Counted from the first letter of the stretch, positions 8,811-20,171 are shown. The stretch is 64,000 bases of DNA from CAVTPU01 sp963736695 (GCA_963736695.1 CAVTPU010000004.1:3162001-3226000), one strand, 5' to 3'. A program made the numbers and translations. Notes: generated from the letters alone by a model not told the origin.

Positions 8811-8933
8811 ATGGGTGGGCGTTACGGACAGATGAGCGTCATGTTTCCACCGCGCAACGGGCGTGGTTTGGGTGCCTGGGCGGGTCTCGCCGGCACGGAT
8901 GGGGGACCCTCTTTTGACCACAGCCCGCCTTGA
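8811..8933 (+). CDS. Possible small ORF upstream of rplM (doubtful)
   Basis: 40 codons beginning MGGRYGQMSVMFPPRNGRG, with a TATGAT -10-like box 10 nt upstream and no Shine-Dalgarno sequence, so a near-leaderless small protein is possible. It is Gly-rich and matches nothing I recognise. Only the promoter-to-start spacing supports it. Confidence 0.2.
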   Translation: MGGRYGQMSVMFPPRNGRGLGAWAGLAGTDGGPSFDHSPP

Positions 8934-9085
8934 CGGTTATCCTTGGGCACTGTTGTGCGAGAGTTGCAGCGTTCCCTGATCGGGCACGCTCTGTGGATGT
9001 GCGCTGCGGTTTCGCTGCGCCGGTTGTGCCGCAGTCGCTCCCGGCATACTGACGACTGAAACCGACGAACAGACAAGGTAGACCT

Positions 9086-9528
9086 GTGCGTACGTACAGC
9101 CCGAAGCCGGGTGAGATCGAGCGTCAGTGGCACGTCATCGACGCCTCTGATGTCGTGCTGGGCCGCCTGGCGACCCACGCCGCCACGTTGCTGCGTGGCA
9201 AGCACAAGCCGATCTTCGCGCCGCACGTCGACACCGGCGACTTCGTGATCATCGTCAACGCCGGCAAGGTCGCGCTGACCGGCAACAAGCGCCAGACCAA
9301 GATCGCCTACCGCCACTCCGGCTACCCGGGTGGTCTCAAGCGATCGGTTACGACGAGCTGCTCGCGACGCGTCCCGAGCGGGCCGTCGAGCTCGCGGTCA
9401 AGGGCATGCTGCCGCACAACCGGCTCGGCCGTCAGCTCATCAAGAAGCTGAAGGTCTACGCCGGCGCCGAGCACCCACACGCCGCGCAGCAGCCGGTGCC
9501 GTTCGAGATCAAGCAGATCGCGCAGTGA
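9086..9528 (+). CDS. rplM: 50S ribosomal protein L13 (one apparent deletion)
   Basis: L13 is an early-assembly large-subunit protein. GTG 9086 gives MRTYSPKPGEIERQWHVIDA, the actinobacterial N-terminus. The frame is clean through SGYPGGLK; one missing base near 9343 then shifts it, and the expected C-terminus (ELAVKGMLPHNRLGRQ, then KLKVYAGAEHPHAAQQP) follows in another frame. Adding one base to 443 nt gives 147 codons plus stop, the normal length. It forms the usual two-gene unit with rpsI, 22 bp downstream. Confidence 0.92.
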
Positions 9529-9550
9529 GCGCGGACGAAGGAACGCATGC

Positions 9551-10030
<480 letters not shown>

Positions 10031-10142
10031 TCGCGCGTCGGGCTGGGTTCGCCTTGTACCGACGTTGTCCGGTCACCGGCCGGGTCGCGTTCGAGAGGCG
10101 GATCCGGCCGGTTGTCGTCCTCGTGATGGAAGGGGACGCCGC

Positions 10143-11497
10143 ATGGGTCGGCTCTTCGGCACGGACGGCATCCGGGAGCTGGCCAACGCCGACCTGAGCC
10201 CGGAGTTGGCGATGTCGGTGGCGCTCGCCGCCGCGCACGTGCTCGCCGAGGCGCGACCGCAGTCACACGCTCCAGTCGCCGTGGTGGGCCGCGATCCCCG
10301 GGCCAGCGGCGAGATGCTGGAGGCTGCGGTGGTCGCCGGTCTGACCAGCGCCGGGGCGACCGTGGTGCGGGTCGGGCGTGCTGCCGACCCCGGCCGTCGC
10401 CTATCTCACGGCGCAGACGCGGCGCCGACCTCGGCGTGATGCTCTCCGCCTCGCACAACCCGATGCCGGACAACGGCATCAAGCTCTTCGCGCGCCGGCG
10501 GGCACAAGCTGCCCGACGAGGTCGAGCAGCAGATCGAGGCCGCGCTGGACGACGTCCGGCGGCATTGGCGCCGCCCGACCGGCGCCGCGATCGGGCCGGG
10601 TGCACGACCTGCTCGACGGGGCCGAGCACTACGTCGAGCATCTGGTCGCGGCCGACGCCGCATCCGCTGGCCGGGGTGCAGGTGGTGGTCGACTGCGCCA
10701 ACGGCGCCGCCTTCGAGGTGGCGCCCGAGGTCGTATCGAGAGGCCGGCGCCGAGGTCATCGCGATCAACGCCGAGCCGGACGGCCTCAACATCAACGACG
10801 GCTGCGGCTCGACCATCTCGACTCGCTGCGAGCGGCGGTGCTCGAGCACGGCGCGCACCTCGGCATCGCGCATGACGGCGACGCCGACCGGTGTCTCGCG
10901 GTCGACGCCGACGGCGAACGACGTCGACGGCGACCAGATCATGGCGATTCTCGCGGTCGCGATGCGCGACGCCGGCGACGCTGACCGAGGACACGCTGGT
11001 CGCCACCGTGATGAGCAACCTCGGCCTGCGCCTGGCGATGCGGCGTGAGGGCATCCGGCTGGTCGAGACCCAGGTCGGCGACCGGTACGTGCTGGAGGCG
11101 CTGCGGCCCGGCGGCTTCGCGCTCGGCGGTGAGCAGAGCGGCCACGTCGTGCTGCCGGCCTACGCCACCACCGGCGACGGGGTGCTCACGGGCCTGCACT
11201 TGATGGCGCGGATGGCCGCGACCGGCCGGTCGCTCGGCCGATCTCGCGGCGGTGATGACCCGACTGCCCCAGGTGCTGATCAACGTGCCGGTGTCGGACA
11301 ACGGGCCGCGGCGTGCACGCGCCGAGCGGTCCTCGCCGCGGTGCGTCGCGGCCGAGGCGGAGCTGGGCGAGACCGGGCGGGTGCTGCTGCGCCCGTCGGG
11401 CACCGAACAGCTGGTGCGGGTCATGGTCGAGGCGTCCTCCGCGTCGGCCGCGAGGCGGATCGCCGACGACATCGCCGGGGTCGTGCGGGCCCGCTGA
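10143..11497 (+). CDS. glmM: Phosphoglucosamine mutase GlmM (multiple apparent insertions)
   Basis: Interconverts glucosamine-6-phosphate and glucosamine-1-phosphate on the route to UDP-GlcNAc. ATG 10143 after GGAAGGGGA gives MGRLFGTDGIRELAN. The active-site serine loop MLSASHNPMPDNGIKLF, the metal loop HDGDADRC, the sugar-binding GGEQSGH and the phosphate-binding RPSGTEQLVRVM are all present but spread over three frames. At least six single-base insertions (for example near 10376, 10421, 10491 and 10599) are needed to join them. It is the expected neighbour of rpsI and of glmS. I infer sequence errors rather than a dead gene, because all catalytic blocks survive. Confidence 0.88.
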
Positions 11498-11498
11498 A

Positions 11499-12710
11499 CG
11501 AAGGCCCCGCAGGCGCACGGCGGCCTCGGTCAGCACCTCGTCCTTCTTGCAGAAGGCGAACCGGATCAGCCGGCGGCCAGGCTCGGGTCGGTCGTAGAAG
11601 ACCTGGGTCGGGATCGCGACCACGCCGCAGCGCTCCGGCAGTGCGAGGCAGAAGTCGCACCCCGTCGGTGCTGTCCGGGTCGTCGCGGGAGCAGTGGACC
11701 GATGTCGGCCGTGATGAAGTAGGTGCCTTCCGGAACGAAGACGCCGAAACCGGCGTCGGCGAGGCCGGCGGCGAGCAGGTCGCGTTTCGCGCTGGAGCCG
11801 TTCCGTGAAGTCGGCGAAGTATGCGTCGGGCAGACGCGAGCGCGATGGCGATCGCCGGCTGCAGCGGGCCGGCGTTGACAAAGGTGAGGAACTGTTTGAC
11901 CCGCAGCACTGCGGAGACGAGGCGCGCGGGTCCGCTGACCCAGCCGACCTTCCACCCCGTACAGGAGAATGTCTTGCCGGCCGACGAGACGCGCAGGGTG
12001 CGCTCACGCATGCCGGGCAGGGTCGCCAGCGGGATGTGCGGCCCGGATGCGTCGGGAAGACCAGGTGTTCGTAGACCTCGTCGGTCACGGCGATCGCGTT
12101 CCACGTCTGACAGAGCTCGGCGATGAGGTCGAGTTCGTCGCGGGTGAAGACCTTGCCGGTCGGGTTGTGCGGCGAGTTGAGCAGCACGAGCCGGGTGCGC
12201 TCGGTGAAGGCGGCGCGCAGCTCGGCGGGGTCGAAGCCGTACCGTCCGTCGTGGTCGGGTCGCAGGGTGACCGGACGCAGCACGGCGTGGGCGAGCGCGA
12301 TGCTCGCCGCGTACGAGTCGTAGTAGGGCTCGAAGCAGACCACCTCGTCGCCGGGTTCACAGAGGGCGAGGATCGCGGCGGCGATCGCCTCGGTGGCCCC
12401 GGCGGTGATGATCACTTCGCCGTCGGGGTCGTAGGTCAGACCCCAGAATCGCCGTTGGTGTTCGGCGACTCGCGGCCCGCAGATCGGCCATGCCCGGTCC
12501 GGGCGGGTACTGGTTTTGCCCGCCGCGCAGCGCCCGCACGGCGGCGTCGAGCATCTCCGGCGGTCCGTCGGTGTCGGGGAAGCCCTGTCCGAGGTTGACC
12601 GAGCCGGTCCGCACCGCGAGCGCGGACATCTCGGCGAAGATCGTGGTGCCGAATGGGCGCATCCGGGCGACCAACGGGTCGGTCGGCTGGTCGTGCGTCA
12701 TGGCGTTCAT
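11499..12710 (-). CDS. PLP-dependent aminotransferase, class I/II, DapC-like (frameshifted; 3' end uncertain)
   Basis: Fold-type I aminotransferase. Readable blocks in order are VNLGQGFPDTDGP near the start, the segment MIITAGATEAIAAAIL (12415), LLNSPHNPTGKVF, the strand AVTDEVYEHLVF, and the PLP-lysine region SSAGKTFSCTGWKVGW around 12000. This combination fits the methionine/kynurenine/N-succinyl-diaminopimelate (DapC) group; the substrate is not resolvable. Several frame changes occur. The end is unclear: after CKKDEVLTEAAVRLRGL no stop appears near the glmM stop in that frame, so the true end depends on a missing or extra base. It converges on glmM. The ATG at 12710 or the in-frame ATG at 12701 is the start. 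Confidence 0.75.
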
Positions 12711-12811
12711 TCTTCCGGCTCGATCGGGCCGGCGAGCGGGGGACCACTTTCAATCAACTTGTCTGCTCGAAAGTCGGTGAAGCTGAGCAGGCGATGTGAG
12801 CGAAAATGCGA

Positions 12812-12817
12812 TAGGCT
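12812..12817 (+). promoter_or_regulatory. -10 element TAGGCT for glmS
   Basis: TAGGCT, then 8 nt (TGCTCACC), then ATG 12826. No Shine-Dalgarno sequence is present, so glmS appears to be translated from a leaderless or nearly leaderless mRNA. Confidence 0.55.
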
Positions 12818-12825
12818 TGCTCACC

Positions 12826-14734
<1,909 letters not shown>

Positions 14735-14751
14735 TCCGCCCCGCCGATGCG

Positions 14752-14757
14752 TAGAGT
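14752..14757 (+). promoter_or_regulatory. -10 element TAGAGT for acpS
   Basis: TAGAGT, 8 nt spacer, then GTG 14766, in the 31-bp gap after glmS. It suggests acpS-nnrD has its own near-leaderless promoter. Confidence 0.4.
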
Positions 14758-14765
14758 CTGATGTC

Positions 14766-15167
14766 GTGATTGTCTCTGTCGGCATTGACGTCGTGCTGGT
14801 CGAGCGGTTCGTTCGGGCGCTGGAGCGCACTCCGCTGCTCGCGGATCGGCTCTTCACTGCGGCCGAACGGGTCACCGCGTCCGGAAATCCGCGTCCCCCG
14901 GAGTCGCTCGCGGCCCGATTCGCCGCGAAGGAGGCCGTCGCGAAGGCACTCGGCGTTCCGCCTGGAATGCACTGGCACGACTGCGAGATAGTCAGCGATC
15001 CCGACGGTCGGCCGTGGTTGACCGTCTCCGGAACGGTCGCGGCGGTCGCCACCGAACGCGGTGTCGACCGGTGGCACCTGTCGCTGTCACACGACGGCGG
15101 AATCGCCTCGGCGATGGTCGTCGCCGAACGCGACGACCATCGGGGCGACGTTCGGGGCGACCGGTGA
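14766..15167 (+). CDS. acpS: Holo-[acyl-carrier-protein] synthase AcpS
   Basis: Transfers 4'-phosphopantetheine from CoA to the acyl carrier protein. 133 residues. The Mg-binding Asp is in SVGIDVVLVERF near the N-terminus and the Glu in AARFAAKEAVAKALG about 50 residues later, the two-metal-ligand signature of the family. SLSHDGGIASAMVVAE is the conserved C-terminal block. The frame is intact. GTG 14766 gives MIVSVGID, the standard start. The stop overlaps the nnrD start by 4 bp, so the two are translationally coupled. Confidence 0.92.
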   Translation: MIVSVGIDVVLVERFVRALERTPLLADRLFTAAERVTASGNPRPPESLAARFAAKEAVAKALGVPPGMHWHDCEIVSDPDGRPWLTVSGTVAAVATERGVDRWHLSLSHDGGIASAMVVAERDDHRGDVRGDR

Positions 15168-16665
15168 GGGCCGCCTGGCGTCCGGACGACGTGCGCGTCG
15201 CCGAGGAACGGCTGATGGAGTCGGTGCCCGACGGGGAGTTGATGCGCCGCGCCGCGGCGGCCTTGGCCCGCCGCTGCGCACTGGTGCTCAGCGGGATGGG
15301 CCGGGTCTATGGGAGCCGGGTGCTCGTGCTCGTCGGCGCCGGAAACAACGGCGGCGACGCGCTGTTCGCCGGCGCGCTGCTGGCTCGGCGGGGAGCCTCG
15401 GTGGTGGCTATGCTCACCGCCCCCGACCGGGCGCATCCCGGTGGGCTCGCGGACTTTCGCGCGGCCGGCGGGATGCTGACGGCACTGCTGCCCGAACTGT
15501 CTCATGTGGATCTCATCGTGGACGGGATCGTCGGAATCGGCGCGCGGGGCGGGCTTCGTGGCCCAGCCGCCCATATCGCGTCCGAAGTGGACAGATTGCG
15601 CGGAGCCGTGCCTGTCGTGGCGGTCGACGTGCCGAGCGGGGTGGATGTCACGACGGGGGCCGTGTGTGGGCCGGCGATCCGGGCCGACGTGACAGTCACC
15701 TTCGGCTGTCTGAAACCCGGGCTGGTGGTCGGCCCGGCCGCGACACTCGCGGGTGAGATCGAGGTGGTCGACATCGGCCTCGGGCCGCATCTGACGGCGC
15801 CACCGGTGTTGCGGGTGCCGGCGACTGTCGACATCGCACGGTGGTGGCCTCGGCCCGGCCCGAACTCCGACAAGTATCGCCGGGGCGTCGCCGGCCTCTC
15901 CACCGGGTCCGGGCGCTTCCCCGGGGCCGCGATGCTCTCGACAGCCGGCGCCCTCGCCGGCCCCGCCGGCCTCGTCCGCTACGCCGGACCGACCGGATCC
16001 GCAGTGGTCGCCGCGCATCCCAGCGTCGTCGTCTCGTCCGGGGTCGCCGAGGCGGGACGGGTACAGGCGTGGCTCTGCGGTTGTGGGCTTGGCACCGACG
16101 AGGGGGCGCGGACCGAACTCGACGCGGTGCTCGCCCATCCGGTGCCGGTCGTGCTCGACGCCGACGCGTTGACCCTGCTCGCCGCCGACGGCGTCGAGCA
16201 GACGCTGCGCCGTCGGCCGGGCCGACGGTCGTCACCCCGCACGACGGCGAGTTCGTTCGGCTCGTCAGCGGCCGAGGCGGCGTGTCGGGGGATGACGGCG
16301 ATCGCCCCGATCCGCTCGGCAACGACCGGGTCGCGGCCGCGACGGCGCTCGCCGAGCGGATCGGGGCGGTGGTTCTGCTCAAGGGAGACCGGACCATCGT
16401 GGCCGTGCCCGGACGGCCGGCGTGGGTCAACCCGACCGGCACGTCGGCGTTGGCAACGGCCGGCACCGGCGATGTGTTGGCGGGCCTGCTCGTGTCGCTG
16501 CTCGCGGCCGGCGTGGAGGCGGATCGGGCAGCCATCTGCGCCGCCTATCTGCACGGTCTCGCGGGGCGGCGTGCCGCGAGAGGGGTCGCCGGTGCGCCCG
16601 TCACCGCCGCCGACGTCGCGGCCTGTCTGCCGAGCGTGATCGTGGAGTCGCTCAGCGCGTATTGA
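15164..16665 (+). CDS. nnrD: Bifunctional NAD(P)H-hydrate epimerase / ADP-dependent hydrate dehydratase (one frameshift)
   Basis: Repairs damaged NAD(P)H hydrates. The N-terminal YjeF epimerase domain (residues about 1-215) has VLVGAGNNGGDALFAGALLA and VDVPSGVDVTTG. The C-terminal dehydratase domain has PGPNSDKYRRGVAG, VVTPHDGEF, VLLKGDRTIVAV and the ATP-site motif TAGTGDVLAGLL. The frame breaks near 16200: VEQ is followed out of frame, and one missing base would restore DAAPSAGPTVVTPHDGEF. I infer a sequence error. GTG 15164 overlaps the acpS stop. NnrD-alr order is standard in actinobacteria. Confidence 0.88.
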
Positions 16666-16710
16666 TGCGTCGAGGCGGCACTGCTGGCTGGTCGAAAGCT
16701 ACTCGCCAGT

Positions 16711-16716
16711 TAGGCT
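16711..16716 (+). promoter_or_regulatory. -10 element TAGGCT for alr
   Basis: TAGGCT, 7 nt (TGACGGC), then ATG 16724. No Shine-Dalgarno sequence; leaderless initiation is likely. Confidence 0.55.
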
Positions 16717-16723
16717 TGACGGC

Positions 16724-17842
16724 ATGTGGCAGGCGGAGGTGCGGATCGATCTCACCGCGATCACAGGCAACGTCGCTCGGCTGCGCGAGGCGACGACCGC
16801 CGAGGTCATGGCCGTGGTCAAGGCCGACGGCTACGGGCACGGCATGGTTGCGGCCGCGCGCGCGGCGCTCGCCGGCGGGGCCACGTGGCTCGGGGTCACG
16901 ACTCTCGGCGAGGCGCTGGGCCTGCGGGCGGCCGGCCTGACGGGGCCGGTGCTGGCGTGGCTGCTCGCGCCCGGGCTGCCGCTGCACGAAGCCGTGAGCG
17001 CCGACGTGGACCTGTCCATCTCGTCCGTGGAGCTGCTCACCGAGATGGTCGCCGCAGCGCGCCGGGCCGGACGTCCGGCCCGGATTCACCTGAAGATCGA
17101 CACCGGGCTCGCCCGGGGTGGCGCGACAGTCGCCGACTGGCCGGCGTTGTGTGAAGCTGCGGCCAAGGCCCAGAGCGCCCGCGACGTCGAGGTGATCGGG
17201 GTCTGGAGCCATTTCGTCTATGCCGACGTGCCCGATCACGCGACGACGGGCCGTCAGCTCGACACATTTCACGCGGGGATCGCCGTCGCCGAATCGTTCG
17301 GTCTCACCCCGGCCTATCGGCACATCGCCAACTCGGCCGCGACTCTCACCCGTCCCGACGCCCACTTCGACCTGGTCCGCCCCGGACTGGCCGTCTATGG
17401 GCTCTCGCCGGTGCCGGGCCGCGACTTCGGTCTGCGGCCGGCGATGACGATGCGTGCGGCCGTCACGCAGACCAAGCGGGTCCCCGCCGGGCAGGGCGTC
17501 TCCTACGGACACACCTACACGACCGCCCGGGAGACGACGCTCGCCGTGGTGCCGGTGGGTTATGGCGATGGTGTGCCCCGGGCCGCCAGCAACGTCGGCC
17601 CGATCCTCATCGCCGGTGCGGTTCGACCCATCGCCGGCCGGGTCTGCATGGACCAGCTCGTGGTCGACTGCGGTGACGATCCGGTTCGCCCCGGCGATGT
17701 CGCGATCCTCTTCGGCCCCGGAGACTCCGGCGAACCCACCGCCGACGACTGGGCCCGGGCCGTCGACACGATCAATTACGAGATCGTCACCCGCGCCGGC
17801 AGCACCCGATTGACCCGTACGTATGTCGAGGAGGCTCAGTGA
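16724..17842 (+). CDS. alr: Alanine racemase
   Basis: Makes D-alanine for peptidoglycan. 372 residues, full length. The PLP lysine is K33 in VMAVVKADGYGHG. The second catalytic base, the tyrosine, is in GQGVSYGHTYTT. AVVPVGYGDGVPR and VCMDQLVVD are the usual C-terminal beta-domain blocks. The frame is clean. It heads a tightly overlapping run with the alpha/beta hydrolase (4-bp overlap) and tsaE. Confidence 0.95.
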   Translation: MWQAEVRIDLTAITGNVARLREATTAEVMAVVKADGYGHGMVAAARAALAGGATWLGVTTLGEALGLRAAGLTGPVLAWLLAPGLPLHEAVSADVDLSISSVELLTEMVAAARRAGRPARIHLKIDTGLARGGATVADWPALCEAAAKAQSARDVEVIGVWSHFVYADVPDHATTGRQLDTFHAGIAVAESFGLTPAYRHIANSAATLTRPDAHFDLVRPGLAVYGLSPVPGRDFGLRPAMTMRAAVTQTKRVPAGQGVSYGHTYTTARETTLAVVPVGYGDGVPRAASNVGPILIAGAVRPIAGRVCMDQLVVDCGDDPVRPGDVAILFGPGDSGEPTADDWARAVDTINYEIVTRAGSTRLTRTYVEEAQ

Positions 17843-18957
17843 CCCCTCAGGCCGAGACCGGTTCCCCGAGCCCGGCCACGTCTCCGGCCCGGTCCTCCCG
17901 ACGGCGCCGTGCCGGCGTGATCAGCTCACTGGTGGGGGCCGCGGTCGCCGGTGTCGCCGCGGGCGTGGCCGCGGAGCGGCTGCTGGTGCGCAGCCGCCGC
18001 CGTGATCTCGACCGCGACCCCTATGTCGACGAACCGTTCGGCTCGCTGCCGGCCGACGCGTATCGCACCATCGTCACCGACGAGGGCATCGCGTTGCATG
18101 TGGAACTCTCCGGCGATCCGCAGGCCCCGATCACCGTCGTCTTCGTTCATGGGTTCTGCCTCGACATGGGCACGTTCCACTTTCAACGCCGAGCTTTGAC
18201 CGGGCAGCCCGGCATTCGGGTGGTCTGCTTCGACCAGCCCGGGCACGGCCGATCGGGTCGCCTGCCGACCGGTGACTACACCCTCGATCTGCTCGGAAAC
18301 GTGCTGCGCAAGGTGATCGAGGAGACCGGCCCGCACGGCCAAGTGGTGCTCGTGGGGCACTCGATGGGTGGCATGGCGATCATGGCGCTCGCGGACGCGT
18401 CGCCCGACCTGTTCACCGCCGGCGGGGTGGTCGGCGGCGTCGTGCTCATCTCCACCTCGGCGGGGGAACTCAGCGGGGTGACCTTCGGCCTTCCCGAGGT
18501 GCTCGTGCGGTTCCGCAAACCGTTGCTGCCATTGATCAGCGGCGCCGGTTGGATGACCGCCGGCATGCTCGACCGGGCCCGTCAGGCGTCGACCGACCTC
18601 GCGTGGTTGCTCACCCGTCGCTACGGGTTCGGTTCCGACAACGTCAGTCCCAGCCTGGTCTCCTATGTGGAGCATATGAACTCGGCCACCCGCACCGAGT
18701 CGGTCGCACGCTATCTGCGCACGCTGTATACCCACGACAGAGTGATGGCGTTGACCGCCTTCGAGTCGATCCCGGTCCTGGTGATCTGCGGGGACGCCGA
18801 CCTGCTCACTCCGGTGGAGCACTCCGAGGCGATCCGCGCCACGCTGCCTCACGCCGAGATGGTGGTCGTTCCCGACGGCGGACACGTCGCGTTGCTGGAG
18901 CACAGTGAGGCGGTCAACTCGGTGCTGCTGCCATTTGTTCGTACCATCGTTTCATGA
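17839..18957 (+). CDS. Membrane-anchored alpha/beta hydrolase
   Basis: 372 residues. After an Arg-rich start there is one hydrophobic helix (VISSLVGAAVAGVAAGVAAE), probably a signal anchor. The hydrolase fold follows: oxyanion strand VVFVHGFCLDMGTFHF, nucleophile elbow VLVGHSMGGMAIM with Ser in GHSMG, the acid in LVICGDADLLTP, and His in VPDGGHVALLEH. All three catalytic residues are therefore present. The substrate is unknown. Genes of this type sit between alr and tsaE in many actinobacteria. The start GTG overlaps the alr stop and the end overlaps the tsaE start (ATGA). Confidence 0.85.
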   Translation: MTPQAETGSPSPATSPARSSRRRRAGVISSLVGAAVAGVAAGVAAERLLVRSRRRDLDRDPYVDEPFGSLPADAYRTIVTDEGIALHVELSGDPQAPITVVFVHGFCLDMGTFHFQRRALTGQPGIRVVCFDQPGHGRSGRLPTGDYTLDLLGNVLRKVIEETGPHGQVVLVGHSMGGMAIMALADASPDLFTAGGVVGGVVLISTSAGELSGVTFGLPEVLVRFRKPLLPLISGAGWMTAGMLDRARQASTDLAWLLTRRYGFGSDNVSPSLVSYVEHMNSATRTESVARYLRTLYTHDRVMALTAFESIPVLVICGDADLLTPVEHSEAIRATLPHAEMVVVPDGGHVALLEHSEAVNSVLLPFVRTIVS

Positions 18958-19418
18958 TTGTTCTGGCGACGCCTCGCGACACGGCCGAATTCGGCCGCCG
19001 CCTCGCCGGGCTGCTCCGTCCCGGCGACCTCATCATCCTCAGTGGACCGCTGGGGGCGGGCAAAACCGCTCTCGCGCAGGGGATCGGGGCCGGGCTCGGG
19101 GTCGCCGGAGACGTCACCTCGCCGACATTCGTCATCGCCCGCGTGCACCAACCCGATCCCGAGCGGGGCGGCACAGTGCCGATGACGCACGTCGACGCCT
19201 ATCGGTTAGGAGGCCTCGTCGAGGTCGACGACCTCGACCTCGACACCGGCCTTGAGGAGTCGGTCACCGTGGTCGAGTGGGGTGGCGGCAAGGTCGAGCA
19301 CCTTGCCGAGGCGCATTTGGAGATCAGGCTGCGCCGGCGCGATGACGACGTGCGCGAGGCCGAACTCCTCGCGTCGGGCGGAGACTGGGCCGATCGCCTC
19401 GCTCCGCTGCGGAGCTGA
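18954..19418 (+). CDS. tsaE: tRNA t6A biosynthesis ATPase TsaE
   Basis: P-loop ATPase that drives the TsaB-TsaD-TsaE complex making N6-threonylcarbamoyladenosine at A37 of ANN-decoding tRNAs. 154 residues. Walker A is LSGPLGAGKTALAQG, the switch region is VTSPTFVIARVH, and HVDAYRL and VVEWGG are the usual downstream motifs. The start overlaps the hydrolase stop. Its partners tsaB, rimI and tsaD lie 760 bp downstream, beyond an antisense toxin-antitoxin pair. Confidence 0.92.
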   Translation: MIVLATPRDTAEFGRRLAGLLRPGDLIILSGPLGAGKTALAQGIGAGLGVAGDVTSPTFVIARVHQPDPERGGTVPMTHVDAYRLGGLVEVDDLDLDTGLEESVTVVEWGGGKVEHLAEAHLEIRLRRRDDDVREAELLASGGDWADRLAPLRS

Positions 19419-19425
19419 CTGTGCT

Positions 19426-19452
19426 CTCGGCGCCGATCGTGCCGGCGCCGAG
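19426..19452. terminator. Hairpin terminator between tsaE and the convergent antitoxin gene
   Basis: CTCGGCGCC (19426-19434) pairs with GGCGCCGAG (19444-19452) around a 9-nt loop. It lies 8 bp after the tsaE stop and 20 bp after the antitoxin stop on the other strand, so it can serve both. Confidence 0.6.
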
Positions 19453-19471
19453 ACGGCGAGTGATGAACGCC

Positions 19472-19819
19472 TCAGGCGGCGTTGTGGGTGAGTGAGGTGG
19501 CCGCCTGCCGAGCCGCTTCGAGGTGGCGCACCAGCTCGCTGATCTGGTCGGGCACCGGTTCGTCGCGGTGGGCCCGCACCCACTCTTCGATGATCTGACG
19601 CATGAGGGTGCTGACGCCGACCCCGCGGGCGGCGGCGGCGGTCTCCAACTCGGCCTGGGTGTCGAGGTCGATGCGCAGGGCGGTGACCATCTTCGCCGGG
19701 CGACGCTCCCGCACGGGGGTGGCGTGTTCGAGGGCATCGCCGATGTCGTGGGACAGGACGAAGGCGGCACTGCCGGCGGGGTCTGTGCCGCCGCCGAAGG
19801 CGCGGGTCTTCTTGCTCAT
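19472..19819 (-). CDS. Ribbon-helix-helix antitoxin, BrnA-like
   Basis: 115 residues. The segment ALRIDLDTQAELETAAAA followed by GVGVSTLMRQIIEEWV is a ribbon-helix-helix DNA-binding module: a beta strand, a turn and a helix carrying the VSTL motif. The C-terminal Ala/His-rich part is presumably the toxin-binding region. ATG 19819 overlaps the stop of the upstream toxin gene (ATGA), as in brnTA operons where the toxin comes first. It should repress the shared promoter at 20101-20126. Confidence 0.75.
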   Translation of the reverse strand: MSKKTRAFGGGTDPAGSAAFVLSHDIGDALEHATPVRERRPAKMVTALRIDLDTQAELETAAAARGVGVSTLMRQIIEEWVRAHRDEPVPDQISELVRHLEAARQAATSLTHNAA

Positions 19820-20100
19820 GATGTGTGTCTCCTCCAGATCGTCCGCTCGGTGGCGCGGGCGTCCCGGGCGCCGAAGATGGTCCAGATCTGGTCGGTCTGG
19901 GCGCGCACGCAGACGACCACGATCAGCCGCTCGTCGTCGGTGGGTGCGCAGACCACCAGCAGCACCGGCGCTTCTTCCGGGGTGCGGTTGTCCAGCCGCA
20001 GCGAGGTCGGCGCGTAGAGCGCATCGACGACCTCCCGCGTGGTGAGAGCGTCATGGAGTTCGGCTGTCTGCCCCTCGGGCCATCGGTATTCGTCCTCCAC
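19816..20100 (-). CDS. BrnT-like toxin (putative RNase)
   Basis: 94 residues. The central strands RLIVVVCVRAQTDQIWTIFGARDARATERTIW follow the BrnT/RelE-like pattern in which a VVV strand, a polar turn and an (I)(I)xAR segment precede a charged helix. I write the core in parts: LIVVVCVRA and IFGARDARATE. Gene order toxin-antitoxin with a 4-bp overlap supports the call. GTG 20100 is chosen since TATACT stands 6 nt upstream. The family assignment is by pattern only and needs a profile search. Confidence 0.6.
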   Translation of the reverse strand: MEDEYRWPEGQTAELHDALTTREVVDALYAPTSLRLDNRTPEEAPVLLVVCAPTDDERLIVVVCVRAQTDQIWTIFGARDARATERTIWRRHTS

Positions 20101-20126
20101 CCGGGCAGTATAACCGAGCGTATTAC
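20101..20126 (-). promoter_or_regulatory. Promoter and candidate operator of the toxin-antitoxin operon
   Basis: On the minus strand TATACT (20112-20107), a near-perfect -10, is followed by 6 nt and then the GTG at 20100, so the mRNA is probably leaderless. Two near-identical 7-mers, GTATAAC (20108-20114) and GTATTAC (20120-20126) on the plus strand, are spaced 12 bp apart and overlap the -10. They are a plausible ribbon-helix-helix binding site for autorepression. Confidence 0.55.
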
Positions 20127-20165
20127 GACGCCGATAGCGGCCGTCCAGCACCGCCGCCGAGTGGC

Positions 20166-20171
20166 TAGGGT
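20166..20171 (+). promoter_or_regulatory. -10 element TAGGGT for tsaB
   Basis: TAGGGT, then TGCAGC (6 nt), then GTG 20178. It gives tsaB-rimI-tsaD a leaderless promoter of its own, divergent from the toxin-antitoxin pair. Confidence 0.5.

Larger units (their letters stand above)
8607..9085. other. 479-bp intergenic region upstream of rplM
   Basis: No well-supported gene. The left end carries the divergent leaderless promoter at 8613-8618. A -10-like TATGAT at 8795-8800 stands 10 nt before a possible 40-codon ORF (8811-8933). TTGAC-type hexamers near 8913 and 8930 are candidate -35 elements for rplM-rpsI, but the matching -10 boxes are weak. The last 40 bp (ending GACAAGGTAGACCT) provide a weak AAGG ribosome site for rplM. 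I see no conserved leader I could name. Confidence 0.5.

Noticed and set aside
12735..12825. glmS ribozyme or riboswitch upstream of glmS
   Set aside because: The gap is short and the -10 box lies 8 nt before the ATG, leaving no leader to hold it; the ribozyme is a Firmicute feature.
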